Of a stretch of DNA of 64,000 nucleotides, positions 1 through 10,830 are shown piece after piece (position 1 is the first letter of the stretch; every line of letters begins with the position of its first letter). The notes under the pieces were generated by a model that was not told the origin of the DNA, did no database searches, and saw only the letters and a program-made list of their open reading frames with translations. The stretch spans positions 5,435,822 to 5,499,821 of the forward strand of contig JAVMKO010000007.1 of assembly GCA_032164245.1 (NCBI GenBank), written 5' to 3'. The stretch is from Sternotherus odoratus (Eukaryota; Chordata; Testudines; Kinosternidae). A program made the translations under genes and the position numbers.

Positions 1-340
1 TGGACCAAAGCTGATTCATGTGAATTTATTGTTAAATATTTGTCAGATAACTTTAAGCTGTTTGGTTCTTTACAAGATTTTTTTCAGTTTTCTTAACTAG
101 TCTCATGTGGTTGATCACTTAGTAAGTCTCATGGTGATGTTTAGAGTAGCTGATTGAATTAGACTTTATTAAAAGCATAATAGATAGTGAGCAATGAACT
201 TCCATAATCCGTATTCAGAGTTAGAAATGTTTGGGCTGAAATACCCAACTTTCAGGCCTCTTGGACTGTAATGCCCAAACCCGGCCATCATCAACAACAT
301 GCTGAAGTGGAACCTAACTAGCACTTTCTTTCCATCTTAG
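1..340. other. SLC26A1 upstream/5' intron sequence
   Basis: No coding signal is seen. The stretch ends in a pyrimidine-rich tract and an AG at 339-340, which looks like the 3' splice site of an intron in the SLC26A1 5' UTR. Any non-coding first exon would lie further left. Confidence 0.5.
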
Positions 341-370
341 GAACTGATGCATTAAGTGAACGCACAGAAA

Positions 371-988
371 ATGGAAAGCCAAACCGAAGCTATCAAGATG
401 GATATCGGCCCCTCTCCGTCATTTCTCATGGAAAGGAAGGTTCACATCCAGATACGCAGGAGACAGATCATCCAAACCAAACTGCGGAAGAGCTGTTCCT
501 GCACCACAAAGAGACTGAAGAACATAGTCCTGGGCTTCTTCCCTGTGTTACGATGGCTCCCCAAGTACCACTGCAGAGAATACATATGGGGGGACGTTAT
601 CTCCGGGGTGGTGATTGGGATCATTTTAGTACCCCAAGCCATCGCGTATTCTCTGCTAGCCGGTCTGAAGCCCCTTTATAGCCTTTACACGTCATTCTTT
701 GCCAACATCATTTATTTCCTCATGGGCACCTCTCGCCATGTGTCCGTCGGCATTTTCAGCCTATTAAGCCTCATGGTAGGGCAGGTTGTGGACAGAGAGC
801 TACTCCTGGCCGGGTTTGACCTGAACAATGATGACGACGCCCTCAGTGACAGCTACGAATGGAACAGCAACAATTCCAACATCACCGCCTTCAATCTTAC
901 TCTTGGCGGGTCGAGCGTGGAGTGTGGGAAAGAGTGCTACGCTATTGGAGTCGCTACAGCCTTGACTTTTCTGGCTGGGGTTTATCAG
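371..988 (+). CDS. SLC26A1: SLC26A1 coding exon 1
   Basis: Encodes residues 1-206 and ends at a GT donor (gtaagt at 989) in phase 0. The exon probably begins at 341 after an AG acceptor, so 341-370 is 5' UTR. The open frame continues past the donor to 1165, but that tail is not SLC26-like. Confidence 0.93.
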
Positions 989-3900
989 GTAAGTGGTGAG
1001 GATATGGAGATCTTAGAGTGCATTTGCATGCTTTCGCCTTCCACGGGAGGGAATTTGAACATGTCAGCTCAGTCAGAGGGGAACGGAGATGGATCTTCCA
1101 CTGAGAATCCTGGCAGCACGCTAGAAAGTTTATTTGAAAAGGGTTTGACAAATAGGTTTTATTAGCTACTTACTTGGAACCCAATCATCAAGACCCAACG
1201 TAGGTCAAATTCCTATTGGCCGCCGTGGAAGGGCTACTTACACGGGGTGCAATTCTCGAATGCACTCTGGGCCCTTTATGCTGCCCTGTGGGCACAAAGA
1301 GGCCTGAGACTCAGACTAGGTTGGGGGGAATTTCCAGGTGACACAGACACAGTGTAACAGGTCTAACAACTGCAAATCACCGTCCCTCATGCCCCCCATT
1401 GCGTCTGGGTACATGGGGCTGCAGTGCCACTCAGGTTTGGCTCAGCTGGCCTTTCGTCCTGACAGAGGGGCAGCCAGGCCAAACAGGAGTGGGACTGAAG
1501 CCCCATGCGTCAATCACGATGCCGCTTTGGTTTGGGGACCCTCTCAAATAAGGGGCCCAGGGCAAACTTCTCCCCCACCCATGAGCATGCACGGGGTGGG
1601 GAGGGATGGAAGGGCAGCAACAGGTAACCCATCTAGACCCAGCCTGGAACTCACTAGTTTGGGAAACACTGGGTTAGAGCACTAGCCTAGAACTTGGGAG
1701 ACCTGGATGCTAATCCCCCCTCTGCCACAGACTCCATGTGTGTGACCATGGTCAAGTCACTTAACCCCTCTGTGCCTCAGTCCTCCATCTGCAAAATGAG
1801 GTTAACACCATTCCCTCGGTGGCCTACTGAAGATAAATGTACTGGAGATTGGGGGATGCTCAGCTGCTATGTTGATGGGGCGTGGATAGAAAGTTATCTC
1901 GGGTGCCCGGTGCAGATCAACTTAAAGGGCCTTGATCTGCCGAGGGAAGATGCTCAACACCTTCTGCAAGTCAGGCTTCTTTACTGCATCTCAAAATGGC
2001 CACCCACGCCCCGAAGCACCCAAAGTCATTCCTGTCTGCTGACGATGTAAGGCACGGTGCCCGGGTTGTAAAGCAATCCCACTTCAGTCTGACACGGGCC
2101 TGAACTCAAGAAACGAGCCTGTTAGTGAAAAAAGGAGCCATATGTCCCCTTACTACTGAAGCAGAAATCTCCATTGTCCTCCGTTCGGCTGACAAAGGGA
2201 TGGCAAGGAGGGCCCCAAGCTTTTCTGCTCCCTTTCGTGGGGGCGAAATGAAAATTAATCTAGGAGGACCTTCTAAATTCTCCACTGACTTACACCGCCG
2301 TCAGCGCAGTCGGGTGGGACATCACTTCCGTGTGGAGTTCATTTGAATGGATGCTGGGGTACCGGTTCCAGTTTGACACTTAAAAAAAGGCTCATCTCTA
2401 GTGCTCATGGTGCAGCAAAACAAATCCACCGATTGTAAAAACAGGCCTGAAATAACAAGTCACCAGTTCTTTTATGAATTACAACTTTCAAGCATTTGTC
2501 TGCAACTGATGCTTCGTTTTTTGCAGCCCCCTTTAGTTCTCACCCTCTTGCTTTTTCTTTCAGGTTCTGATGGGACTCTTTCGTCTAGGCTTTGTCTCCA
2601 TGTATCTTTCAGAGTCTGTGCTGGATGGATTTGCGACTGGTGCTTCTTTAACCATTTTAACAGCCCAAGTTAAGTACCTTGTTGGAATAAAAATCCCGCG
2701 CAGCCAAGGGCATGGGATCTTCTTAACCACCTGGATTAATATTTTTCTAAACATTTCTCAGGCTAACCTATGCGATGTAATCACGAGCGTGGTTTGCATT
2801 GCTGTGCTAGTCACTGCGAAAGAACTGGGAGATCGGTACAAGCATAAACTGAAAGTCCCTTTGCCCACAGAGCTGGTGGTCATTGTTGTGGCTACGCTGG
2901 TTTCACACTACGGGAAACTGAATGAAGTTTACGCATCCAGCGTTTCGGGGGCAATTCCAACTGGATTTATTCCGCCTCAGCTGCCAAATTTTAACATGAT
3001 GCACCGGGTGGCTTTAGACGCTGTTCCTCTTGCCATAGTTGGCTTTGCATTTACAATCTCCCTCTCGGAAATGTTTGCAAAGAAATATGCCTACACCGTC
3101 CGAGCCAATCAAGAAATGTTTGCCATAGGATTCTGTAACATTATCCCATCCTTTTTCCACTGTTTCGTCACCAGTGCAGCGCTTGCAAAAACGCTTGTGA
3201 AATCTTCTACGGGCTGCCAGACGCAGGTCTCTAGCGTTATCAGCGCAGTGGTCGTGTTGCTGGTGCTGCTCTTCTTCGCGCCGCTGTTTTATTCTTTGCA
3301 AAAATGCGTTTTGGCTTGCATCATCATCGTCAGCCTCCGCGGAGCCCTTCGGAAATTCAGAGACGTGCCCCAGCGCTATCACGTGAACAAGGTGGACACT
3401 CTGGTTTGGTGTGTTACTGCGTTCTCCTCTGCCCTGATCAGCACAGAAATGGGGCTTTTGATCGGGGTCCTCTTTTCCATGCTGTGCATCGTTGTCCGTA
3501 CGCAGCGACCCCGTACTGCCCTGCTTGGTCAGATCCAGAGCACGGCCTTCTACGAAGACGACTGGGAATATGAAAGCCTCTGTCCTGTTCCAAATGCCAA
3601 AATATTCCGTTTTGAGGCACCGCTTTACTATGCAAATAAAGACTTTTTTCTGAAGTCTCTCTACCGAATGACTGGGTTAGATCCTACGCTGGAAGTTGCT
3701 AAAAGGAAAAAGAATGAGAAGAAGCAAATGGAGTATTTGAAAAAGGGAAATAGAGGCACAATTGTTAAGGGATTGGATCAGGCAGATACAGCCTTATACC
3801 TGACCTCCCCTAAACAAGTTGATTTCCAGACCATCATCATAGACTGTTCCTCACTCACTTTTCTGGACACAGCTGGTATAATCACATTAAAGGAAACACT

Positions 3901-4093
3901 GAAAGATTACAATGAGCTAAAAATCACTGTTCTCCTGGCTTGCTGCAACCCCTCTGTGATTGACTCTCTGAAAAGAGGGGGCTACTTTGGGAAGGACTGC
4001 AAGAAGATGCATGAACTGCTCTTCTATAGCATTCACAGTGCTGTGCAGTTTGCCACAAGCAGAAAGCTTTCGGCAGATGGCTCTGCTGTTTAG
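371..4093 (+). CDS. SLC26A1: SLC26A1 sulfate/oxalate/bicarbonate anion exchanger (2 coding exons)
   Basis: Plasma-membrane anion exchanger of the SLC26/SulP family (SAT-1), which moves sulfate and oxalate in exchange for bicarbonate in liver, kidney and gut. The two exons join in phase 0 to 715 aa, close to the 701 aa I recall for human. Exon 1 has the SLC26 signature region (YSLLAGLKPLYSLYTSFF, then GTSRHVSVG) and an extracellular loop with several Asn-X-Ser/Thr sites near residues 160-180. Exon 2 holds the rest of the membrane domain, including FCNIIPSFFHCF, and a C-terminal STAS domain from about residue 515 with IIIDCSSLTFLDTAG near 629-643. It resembles SLC26A1 more than SLC26A2, for example in VGQVVDRELLLAGFD and RTQRPRTALLGQI. 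The chosen ATG (371) has A at -3 and G at +4; an in-frame ATG at 401 is the alternative. It lies antisense within IDUA intron 2. No frameshift or stop is seen. Confidence 0.95.
989..2563 (+). other. SLC26A1: SLC26A1 intron
   Basis: GT-AG intron (gtaagt to tttcttttcag) between the coding exons. It contains a Cry-type SINE near 1670-1850. I see nothing else definite in it. Confidence 0.85.
1670..1850 (+). repeat. Cry-type tRNA-derived SINE (diverged)
   Basis: The order of segments matches turtle tRNA-derived SINEs: a tRNA-like head (ggttagagcactagcctag, then gggagacctgg), a middle with tcaagtcacttaacccctct, and cagtcctccatctgcaaaatg. It is diverged, so an old copy. Confidence 0.7.
2564..4093 (+). 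CDS. SLC26A1: SLC26A1 coding exon 2
   Basis: Encodes residues 207-715, starting VLMGLFRLGFVS right after a polypyrimidine tract and CAG. It contains the remaining transmembrane helices and the STAS domain, and ends at TAG (4091-4093). Confidence 0.95.
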   Translation, partial: VLMGLFRLGFVSMYLSESVLDGFATGASLTILTAQVKYLVGIKIPRSQGHGIFLTTWINIFLNISQANLCDVITSVVCIAVLVTAKELGDRYKHKLKVPLPTELVVIVVATLVSHYGKLNEVYASSVSGAIPTGFIPPQLPNFNMMHRVALDAVPLAIVGFAFTISLSEMFAKKYAYTVRANQEMFAIGFCNIIPSFFHCFVTSAALAKTLVKSSTGCQTQVSSVISAVVVLLVLLFFAPLFYSLQKCVLACIIIVSLRGALRKFRDVPQRYHVNKVDTLVWCVTAFSSALISTEMGLLIGVLFSMLCIVVRTQRPRTALLGQIQSTAFYEDDWEYESLCPVPNAKIFRFEAPLYYANKDFFLKSLYRMTGLDPTLEVAKRKKNEKKQMEYLKKGNRGTIVKGLDQADTALYLTSPKQVDFQTIIIDCSSLTFLDTAGIITLKETLKDYNELKITVLLACCNPSVIDSLKRGGYFGKDCKKMHELLFYSIHSAVQFATSRKLSADGSAV

Positions 4094-6100
4094 TTTCAAA
4101 GGCCCATGTATTTCCCTCTGCACAAAGGGGAGCAGGGAGCAGCCACTTAAAAGTAGGCAGACGCACTTGTGGCGCAGGAGCCATCCGTCTACAGGACACG
4201 TCTCCCATGGGAAGGTACGCAGCGCTGGATAGCAACATCACGTCCGCAGATGGCGGAAACCGGGGTGTGGTCAGGTACCAGATGGGAAGAGTCAGGAGTC
4301 CACCCAGTTACCACCAGAACTGCCACTTCAAAATGCAGACGTTGGACTGTAAAACAGCTTGTGAGTTGCTTCTCCATTGTACTATAGTAACTCACACCCA
4401 TCAAACTTATGCACCACTGCTCTGGTGTATTTGCAAGGCTGGCCAGTGTCTGAGCAAAAAAGGCTAGCTGTCTCCCTTGAACATGCTGGTTTATGGGTAC
4501 AGGGGAGCAGTCTCCAAGAAATCACGTGTGGTCTAGTTTCTTGGCCATGCCACAGTGCAATCTTTTAAGCTCTGGCCTGGAAGGCCTTTTCCCTTCTCAT
4601 CTCACTCCTACAGGCATGCTCTGTAGTTTGTTTCAACGGGCTTTTAGATAACCCCGCTGTTTGCTACACCCTTGTTAGGAGCATCCGCTGGGCCCATGAG
4701 CCATAACATGTTCCCCTCAGTTTCATAATTCCTTAGCAAAACCTCCCTCAAAGCTACCACAGAATCATCCATATTTAAAAAAAGCCTAGTATTTCTGCCC
4801 TTAAAGATGCAGGAAGCAGTGTAAACTCAGATTTGCTGCAGCTAGTGAAATTACTTAAAGTGAAAAGTAAAGTTAAGAAAAGGGACGTGCTTTCATTAGA
4901 AATCTTATAGCTACACTAGTTTAACTGCGAGGCCACTCTGACTTTCTGGAACTTAGCTAAATCAAGCTTCAGACCAAGCACATCATGTTTGTAATGTAAC
5001 TGGGTGCAGGGCAGGGAGGGAGAAACAGGAGTGAAAGAGACAGAGCAGGGAGAAAGATGCAAGAAGGGAAGAATGGGAGAAATGGACTGGTTCTGAACTG
5101 GGTCTGAATCTGGAGTAACTCCACTGAAGTTTTACACCAGTGTATCTGGGATCAGAATGTGACCTACTGGCTGAAGCAGAACTCTTTTAAAGTGTGCGTT
5201 TCATTATGTTGTCAGAGTACCCCCGCTATGTGTATGCATTTCAGGCCATAACTTGAATTTGTGACTGTGTGGTTTCTAAGGACAGCTAATAGATGTCTAG
5301 GCTGTTATGCAGAGCTGGGCTATGTTATTTTTATATTCATTTCTATGAATATTTATTCCCCGTAATATCAAATGGCAATTCAGAACACAGCACACTGCAA
5401 ATCAGAGGCATTTGTATATACCGCACCTATTTGGGCAGCGCCCGTACAAAAATACACGTCAAACAGAGTGAGACCAAAAGTCCGTTTAACATACGGTGCA
5501 GAATTGCAGGCACAAGTTCGGACAGTTGGCTTTGGCAGCGTGGCCTCTCCGATGCTCAAGCTGAAGAGCTAGGCCAAGGCACAGTTTCGGTTCATTCGGC
5601 AGCTGCTTCTCCCTCCTTTCTCATGCCCCGTCCCGCTGGGCAGGGGCTCAGCTTCTGGATGCTTTTTTTCCTCTCTCATGTTGGCCATTTGGTGCGACCC
5701 TCCACTCCCATTTCAATGGCAGAACCTTCCCCTTTCTCAGTAGGTCTCACAGCCATTCCTCTTACATCCTTTTCCCTCGGCTTATTCGCTCCTTCCAGGC
5801 ATGAGTGAAATGGGGGGAAAATGCCGGTCTGAGGAGTACTTACAGGGCTACATTTAGTCTAACTCCATTGAGGCCAACAGAGATGTCCTTAAACATGCCA
5901 TAACTATGCTCTGTAATCTCTAAAAGGACCGTTGGTCTCATTCTACTTCTAGCCCTTTGCCACAATACACAACATTTTGTTTAAGAGCGTTACACAGCAG
6001 GACCCTGCAACTTATTTCCACTCTCTAGATCAACAAGTGCAAGGCTATTCTAAGTAAAGGTCTCCCAATTTCCCAGTGCCCCCTTCCCTCTTGAGGAACA
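4094..6100 (+). other. SLC26A1 3' UTR and IDUA intron 2 sequence
   Basis: The SLC26A1 3' UTR begins at 4094. I see no convincing AATAAA site close by, so its end is unknown. Short open frames here (for example 5293-5808) lack any family resemblance. No clear repeat is recognised. Confidence 0.4.
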
Positions 6101-6129
6101 CCACACCAAATAATCCTCTCATAAAGGAA

Positions 6130-7150
6130 GGGCAACTCATTTCCAGATAGAGAGATTCTGGTGATTGACTCTATCTGAAGTGAGAGCAACACTGGGATGG
6201 GGTGTAGAGATCCCAGGCTGAGCAGGGAGGTGCCAGAGAGGCTCTGGGGACAGGAGCCCTGCCCCTCTGGCCTTGTCAATCATGTATAAAAGGGAGAATT
6301 GCAGTCAGCTGATGGTCCCGCAAGCCATTCCTAAGCAGAAGACTACTGGAGGCACTTGGGGGAATGCCCATCCAGAAGATCTTTACCCCAGCCCTGTGTG
6401 GAGTGCAGTGATTCCCAGGGAGAGACTTAAGAAGGCCTGCAAGGGGTAGGATCCCTGGTAAAAAGTGAGGAACTGTGATGGAGCCACCCAGTGCGAGTAA
6501 CTGGGGGTGGTCAGGTTCTCCCACCCTCTGGAAAAAAACCTGTGGGAGCTTGTAGCAGGACAGTCTCTGTGCTCCAGCCCTGAAAGGGTTAACAGCAGCT
6601 CTGGAGAGGGCTAGGGCTGTGAAAGGCTGATTGGGGAAGGAGCCACAGCTGGGGCCCAGCTGGCCCTGATAAAAGAGCTGTCAGCCAGGCACTCAGGAGG
6701 AGTCTCATTCTAGCTCTGGAGAGAGAAGGACCTGGCTGCCTAGAAGCAAGGTACCTGAAGCAAAACAGTGAAGGGGAAGGGCAAAGGGAGCTGGGTAAAC
6801 CCCCAGGCTGAGGTCTTGGTGAAGGCCCAAAGAGGGTACTGGGGCTGCAGAGGGGTAGCTGGTCCTACCCCCTTGCCCACCATGAGTGGCCATTACAGAC
6901 TGCAGTCTGCCCCAGTGAATGGGGGCTAGATGATGACTGGCAGTAGCCACTGAGGCAAGGTGGAATTAGAGGGTTGGGGGTTCCTCTGGGAGGGGAGACC
7001 CAGAGTGAGACGACACTGCTGGGGCAGAACCCTGGGGCAAAGGGCACTAGGGTCCAGGAGGGACATGGGACCAGGGGCAGGCGAGACATTGGCCAGCAGA
7101 GGGCCTCTGAGGTGGAAGGGAGCTAATTCCCAGATGACCAGCAGGAGGCG
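6130..7150 (+). repeat. LTR-like interspersed repeat region
   Basis: G/A-rich sequence resembling turtle LTR repeats. It has the motif cctgataaaagagctgtcag (a TATA-like box) near 6664, followed by gagagaaggacctggctgc near 6722. It shares composition and phrases with the solo LTR at 43708-44200 read on its minus strand. No flanking target duplication was found. Confidence 0.35.
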
Positions 7151-7154
7151 CCAT

Positions 7155-7268
7155 GCTCCTTTACAAACACATTTTTAATGAGGATTGGTGGGTAGGTACT
7201 GAAATTGCACAGGGCTCCTTTACAAACACATTTTTAATGAGGATTGGTGGGTAGGTACTGAAATTGCC
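7155..7268. repeat. 59-bp tandem duplication
   Basis: Two near-identical copies (7155-7213 and 7214-7268), each starting gctcctttacaaacacattt. This is a recent local duplication in IDUA intron 2. Confidence 0.9.
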
Positions 7269-9006
7269 TCACTTATTCAACAAGGTATGTGATGTCTTGG
7301 TGCTATTGTCACAACACATGATGTCAACAGCCCCGCCTGACTGACATCCCTGTTAAGAGATCAGAACTGACCAACCATTTTTAGTACTAGTGTGTTTCTT
7401 CAGTGAAGTCAATTTAACATGCAACAACATCCTCCATTAAAGAACTGGTCTACCGTGACCACAGTCACCATCTTTGCATTGTTACCTTGTGTTCTCCTGA
7501 AATGTATGTTTGTAGCCACTTAGTACGGATGCTTTGCTGGTCAGGGACAATCTTTGTCATATGCCTATACAGGGCCTAGCACAAAGTGACTGGGGCCAAC
7601 ACACTTCGCTGTATGATACAGCAGGCTATCAGTGGGAGTTAACCACAATCCCTGGGGAACAAAAGAGCAAGCTGTTTAACAAGCTAGTCTTATTCACTCT
7701 GTTGCTTTGAGCCCCACAGCTATTATAGCTAAGCTCTCCCCTAATGTTATGAGACTAACCTGGTTTCTGAGAGAAGACAGGTGAAGGGGGGAACAAAATT
7801 AAGACTTATCCTTACCCCCCAAAAAAGTTAAAGTACTAGCCCATGCCCCCCAAAGAAAGGGAGAAGGGAAGAGAAGCCGGTCTGTCAGTCTTTTTTGAAC
7901 AAAGCGTGCTGGGAAAGGGTGCAGTCTGGTGGCTCTTTACAAGGTTGTTTAGTGTTTATCAGAGCAGCATCCCTGTAGAAGGAGAGCTGCATGACGATAC
8001 CGTGGGGGTGGGGTGGGGGGAAATAGGTTTGTTTGGGGGTTGTTGTTTTTTCATCTCTGATAAACGTTTTTCTGGTTGTTAAAGACTTCAGGAACCATTT
8101 GTGTTTTGAATGTTAGTTCTGGGAACCAGTTTACATGTAAGTTACTGTGTTTGTGGCTGTAAATCACATTCTATGATTAAAAACGGCTTTTTCTGTTTGC
8201 TTACTGTCAGGCCAGGGCATACTGACTCAGAGTGCAGCTGGTGATGGGGTTTTAATACCTCTGTGGTTTTATACTAGTCTCGGTGACTTGGGATTTAGTA
8301 AATACTAGAATAAGATACTTAATAGGAGACTCTTCTTGTGTGGCTGGCATACAATTTTTGTCAAGCATGGTGTCTTTGACAGGGCTTTGGAGCGGTGCTC
8401 CAGCTCCGGGCAAAAACCTGGACTATATATTTAACACACACAGGTACTGATAAGGGAGTGGCTCCCAACCTCAAGTGGGAAAGAAAACTACGTTAGTTCA
8501 GCCTGCAAGCAAAAAAGCTGTCCTTGCGTACGGGGGGGAGGAGAACGGTTACCTGCTGTGGGTAGAAGCAGGGGATGTCTTCCAAACAGCCCCTGATTAG
8601 TGATGTCTCACGACTGACCATTCCACTTGGTGGGAAAAACTATTTTGGCTCTACGTCACTGCTTGGACATGACCGGGATTTAAAGGCATGGTCAAGCCAC
8701 AAGGGTTCATAGCTGAATACAGTAATTCCCCTGTCTTCTCATGCACTCCCAGGACACTCACAGCACAGAGGCATTTCCATTATGTCTAGGGAAGAGCAAC
8801 CCTACCAAGTGGGCCCAGGACCATGCAACTTCCCTCAAATACATAGGCTGAGGTATTGAAAGAGGTGGAAGCACTGTCAAAGGCACTAACAGCTCTTTTT
8901 GGACAATGTGCACGAGTCAAAGCAAATCTGAGCTCCTAGAGCAGGAAACATGATTTTTCCCCCCCCTAACACATTCCATTGTTGAGGGTCAGAAACATTC
9001 ACTCAC
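7269..9006. other. IDUA intron 2, proximal part
   Basis: AT/GC-mixed sequence with a few poly-purine and G runs. No gene, RNA or definable repeat is recognised. Confidence 0.4.
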
Positions 9007-9147
9007 CCAACAGTAATGAGTTCCAGTAACCAGTGAATTCGAACTTGTTCAATGCCGCCATGCGGTACCGAAGACACATAGGCAAGGTTCAGCTCTTGGT
9101 CTTTACTGAGGTCAAATAAGTCCGCTCTGCTGTGAGGTAGAGGAGGA
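9007..9147 (-). CDS. IDUA: IDUA exon 2
   Basis: On the minus strand an acceptor (ctccag, 9153-9148) is followed by codons for PPLPHSRAD, then [19 protein letters not shown] and [10 protein letters not shown], ending at GTGAGT (9006-9001). This matches the start of the mature lysosomal alpha-L-iduronidase domain, which is PPLPHSQAD and LNLAYVGAVPHRGIKQVR in the human protein I recall. The exon is 141 bp. It completes a split Cys codon from exon 1 and leaves two bases for exon 3, which is outside the window. Confidence 0.95.
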
Positions 9148-10206
9148 CTGGAGATGGGGGTAGGGGAAAAAACAACAGGTCACAAAACAGATCAGAGCCA
9201 GGAATAAAACCCAGGCTTCTTGAGTTCCAATCCAGGGCCCTGTTCAGGGGGATATACTGCTTTTGCTGGAGTAGTAAGTGCAGCTCAGCAAAGTGGAGGG
9301 AGGAAACTGATTTGGGGTTTATATCTTCTTGTTAGCATACAAGTGAGCATCAGAGTACAGGGCCATGAATCATTCCATGGGTTGCAGGGCAGGAAGATTT
9401 TGCCTCGGATGACTTCAACTCAACAAACACACATAAGGAAAATGGGCAGAGATAATTCCCTGGGAGTAATGAACACTGTTCTAAGCATAGTGTCAGCCTG
9501 CCTGACTCCCACCTCTACTGAAGCCTACCAAAATCTTCCAAATGTCATGTAGGTACTTAAGTCTGTCCATTGACTTCAACCGAGTTGGCTCAAGGAAGGT
9601 CCACATCAACACAGGGTGGTGTGGAAGTTCTGCCATACAAGTCTCTCAGTGCATACATTCCACTGTCAGGCCTCTACAAGTTGCCTCGGGCACACGTCAC
9701 ATGGGTGTTTGCCATGGGACGGAGCAAGTTGAGAAACCCTGAGCCATATTGAACTCTTCACTGATGTACAGGAGCAAGCTTCTGTTAACACTGACTCTCT
9801 GGGGCCCACTTATTCCATTGAAACTAACAACAGGGGCCAGACTCCATGTGTCCTTGGCCCCACTTTTGAACCCACACAGAATAGCTACCACTAGGCGGGA
9901 AAGTGTTTTCTCTCACCATGAGAACATGATCTGAGTTTGTTGGGTTAAGTGCTAAATGTTGGGGTTGCCGCAACAGCAGGGGACTGGAGCAGTGACCCAG
10001 GAGGGCTTTTCCAGTCCTGTGTTCCTAAACGCAGATCCCCTGTTAGTCTGTATCCACAAAACCAACGTGGAGGCCGGGGGCACCTGAAGAAGTGGGGCTT
10101 TCCCCCCAGGAAAGCGTCTGCCCACATCAAGCCGCTAGTCTGTCGCGCTGTGTCAGTGGGGATCTTGCTTTCGCGGTGGATGTGGGGGGGTACAGGGGGC
10201 GCTTAC
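9148..10206 (-). other. IDUA: IDUA intron 1
   Basis: GT-AG intron on the minus strand: donor gtaagc at 10206-10201, acceptor ctccag at 9153-9148. It holds a short minus-strand SINE/MIR-like relic near 9170-9240. Confidence 0.85.
9170..9240 (-). repeat. SINE/MIR-like relic
   Basis: Contains aggtcacaaaacagatcag, agccaggaataaaacccagg and ccaatccagggccctgttc, the reverse of the tRNA-derived SINE body. Only a fragment remains. Confidence 0.5.
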
Positions 10207-10346
10207 CAGAAGCCGGTGCTCTTCCAGAAGTGCCCTAGGGGCCTTTCGACCTGCGAAACATCCACGTGGAGCACGTAAGATCCAAGGACCGCGGGGAGCA
10301 GCGTGTGCAGGAGGAGCCGGGGCTCCCACCTCCGAACCGGCCCCAT
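10207..10346 (-). CDS. IDUA: IDUA exon 1 (signal peptide and N-terminus)
   Basis: Alpha-L-iduronidase is the lysosomal glycosidase that removes terminal iduronate from dermatan and heparan sulfate. This exon reads MGPVRRWEPR, a hydrophobic signal core (LLLHTLLPAVLG), then YVLHVDVSQ and LGHFWKSTGF. It aligns with the human leader followed by LVHVDAAR and RRFWRSTGF. It ends in TG before gtaagc, and the T of exon 2 completes a Cys codon as in human. The ATG at 10346-10344 is chosen because it gives a normal-length signal peptide; the frame stays open upstream to 10541, so an earlier start cannot be excluded. The gene is head-to-head with the PRC1-like gene. Only exons 1 and 2 are in the window. 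Confidence 0.93.
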
Positions 10347-10830
10347 GGGGATGGATACTGAGGCCGTCACAGGGGCAGAGCTCTCCTGGAGAAGCAGGCA
10401 CCATCCCACAGGGCTTCCCCCCCAGTATCCCCACTCCCTCCCCGCGGGCGCCCGGGCACCGCTCCCGGTCGTTCCACTAAGTTCCGAGCGCTCCGGGGCC
10501 CCTGCTCGCGTGGTGCGGGGGATGAAATCCACCGAAAGCAAAAGCTTAGCCCTTGAAAAACACCCCTCCCCGTGTTACACAAACGGGTTCCCCGGCGGAT
10601 TTCCTGCTTTCCAGATCGGCCACGTGTGCAGGCAGCCGGCAGAAAAGCGGAGACGCCTGCAGTGCCTGGAAGCAGATCCCGGGGGATTATCGTAGCAATC
10701 CCCTCTCTTGTCCTTGTGGAGCGGATTTTGCAGAGGTGTTTTCCCACGGCTGGCTCAACCAGAAGCAGGGAATCCCGATGGAGCCCACCACAATAGTCCC
10801 TGGGCACTCGAGATCAGAAGGGAACTCGGA
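10347..10830. promoter_or_regulatory. CpG-rich IDUA 5' region
   Basis: GC- and CpG-rich sequence directly upstream of the IDUA start codon, as expected for a housekeeping lysosomal gene promoter. No TATA box is evident. The exact start site cannot be read from sequence. Overlapping open frames on both strands here are a by-product of the high GC content. Confidence 0.5.

Larger units (their letters stand above)
1..9006 (-). other. IDUA: IDUA intron 2 (partial), hosting SLC26A1 antisense
   Basis: Everything left of IDUA exon 2 belongs to its second intron, because no further IDUA exon is visible down to base 1 on the minus strand. SLC26A1 lies inside it on the opposite strand. I know the same arrangement from mammals. 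The remaining exons, which carry most of the glycosidase domain, must lie beyond the left edge. Confidence 0.75.

Noticed and set aside
989..1165. Extension of SLC26A1 exon 1 frame past the donor
   Set aside because: The protein stops resembling SLC26 at the gtaagt site, and exon 2 resumes exactly at the expected residue.
371..4093. Calling the transporter SLC26A2
   Set aside because: Several segments fit SLC26A1 better, the exon junction position matches, and the IDUA nesting is the SLC26A1 location.
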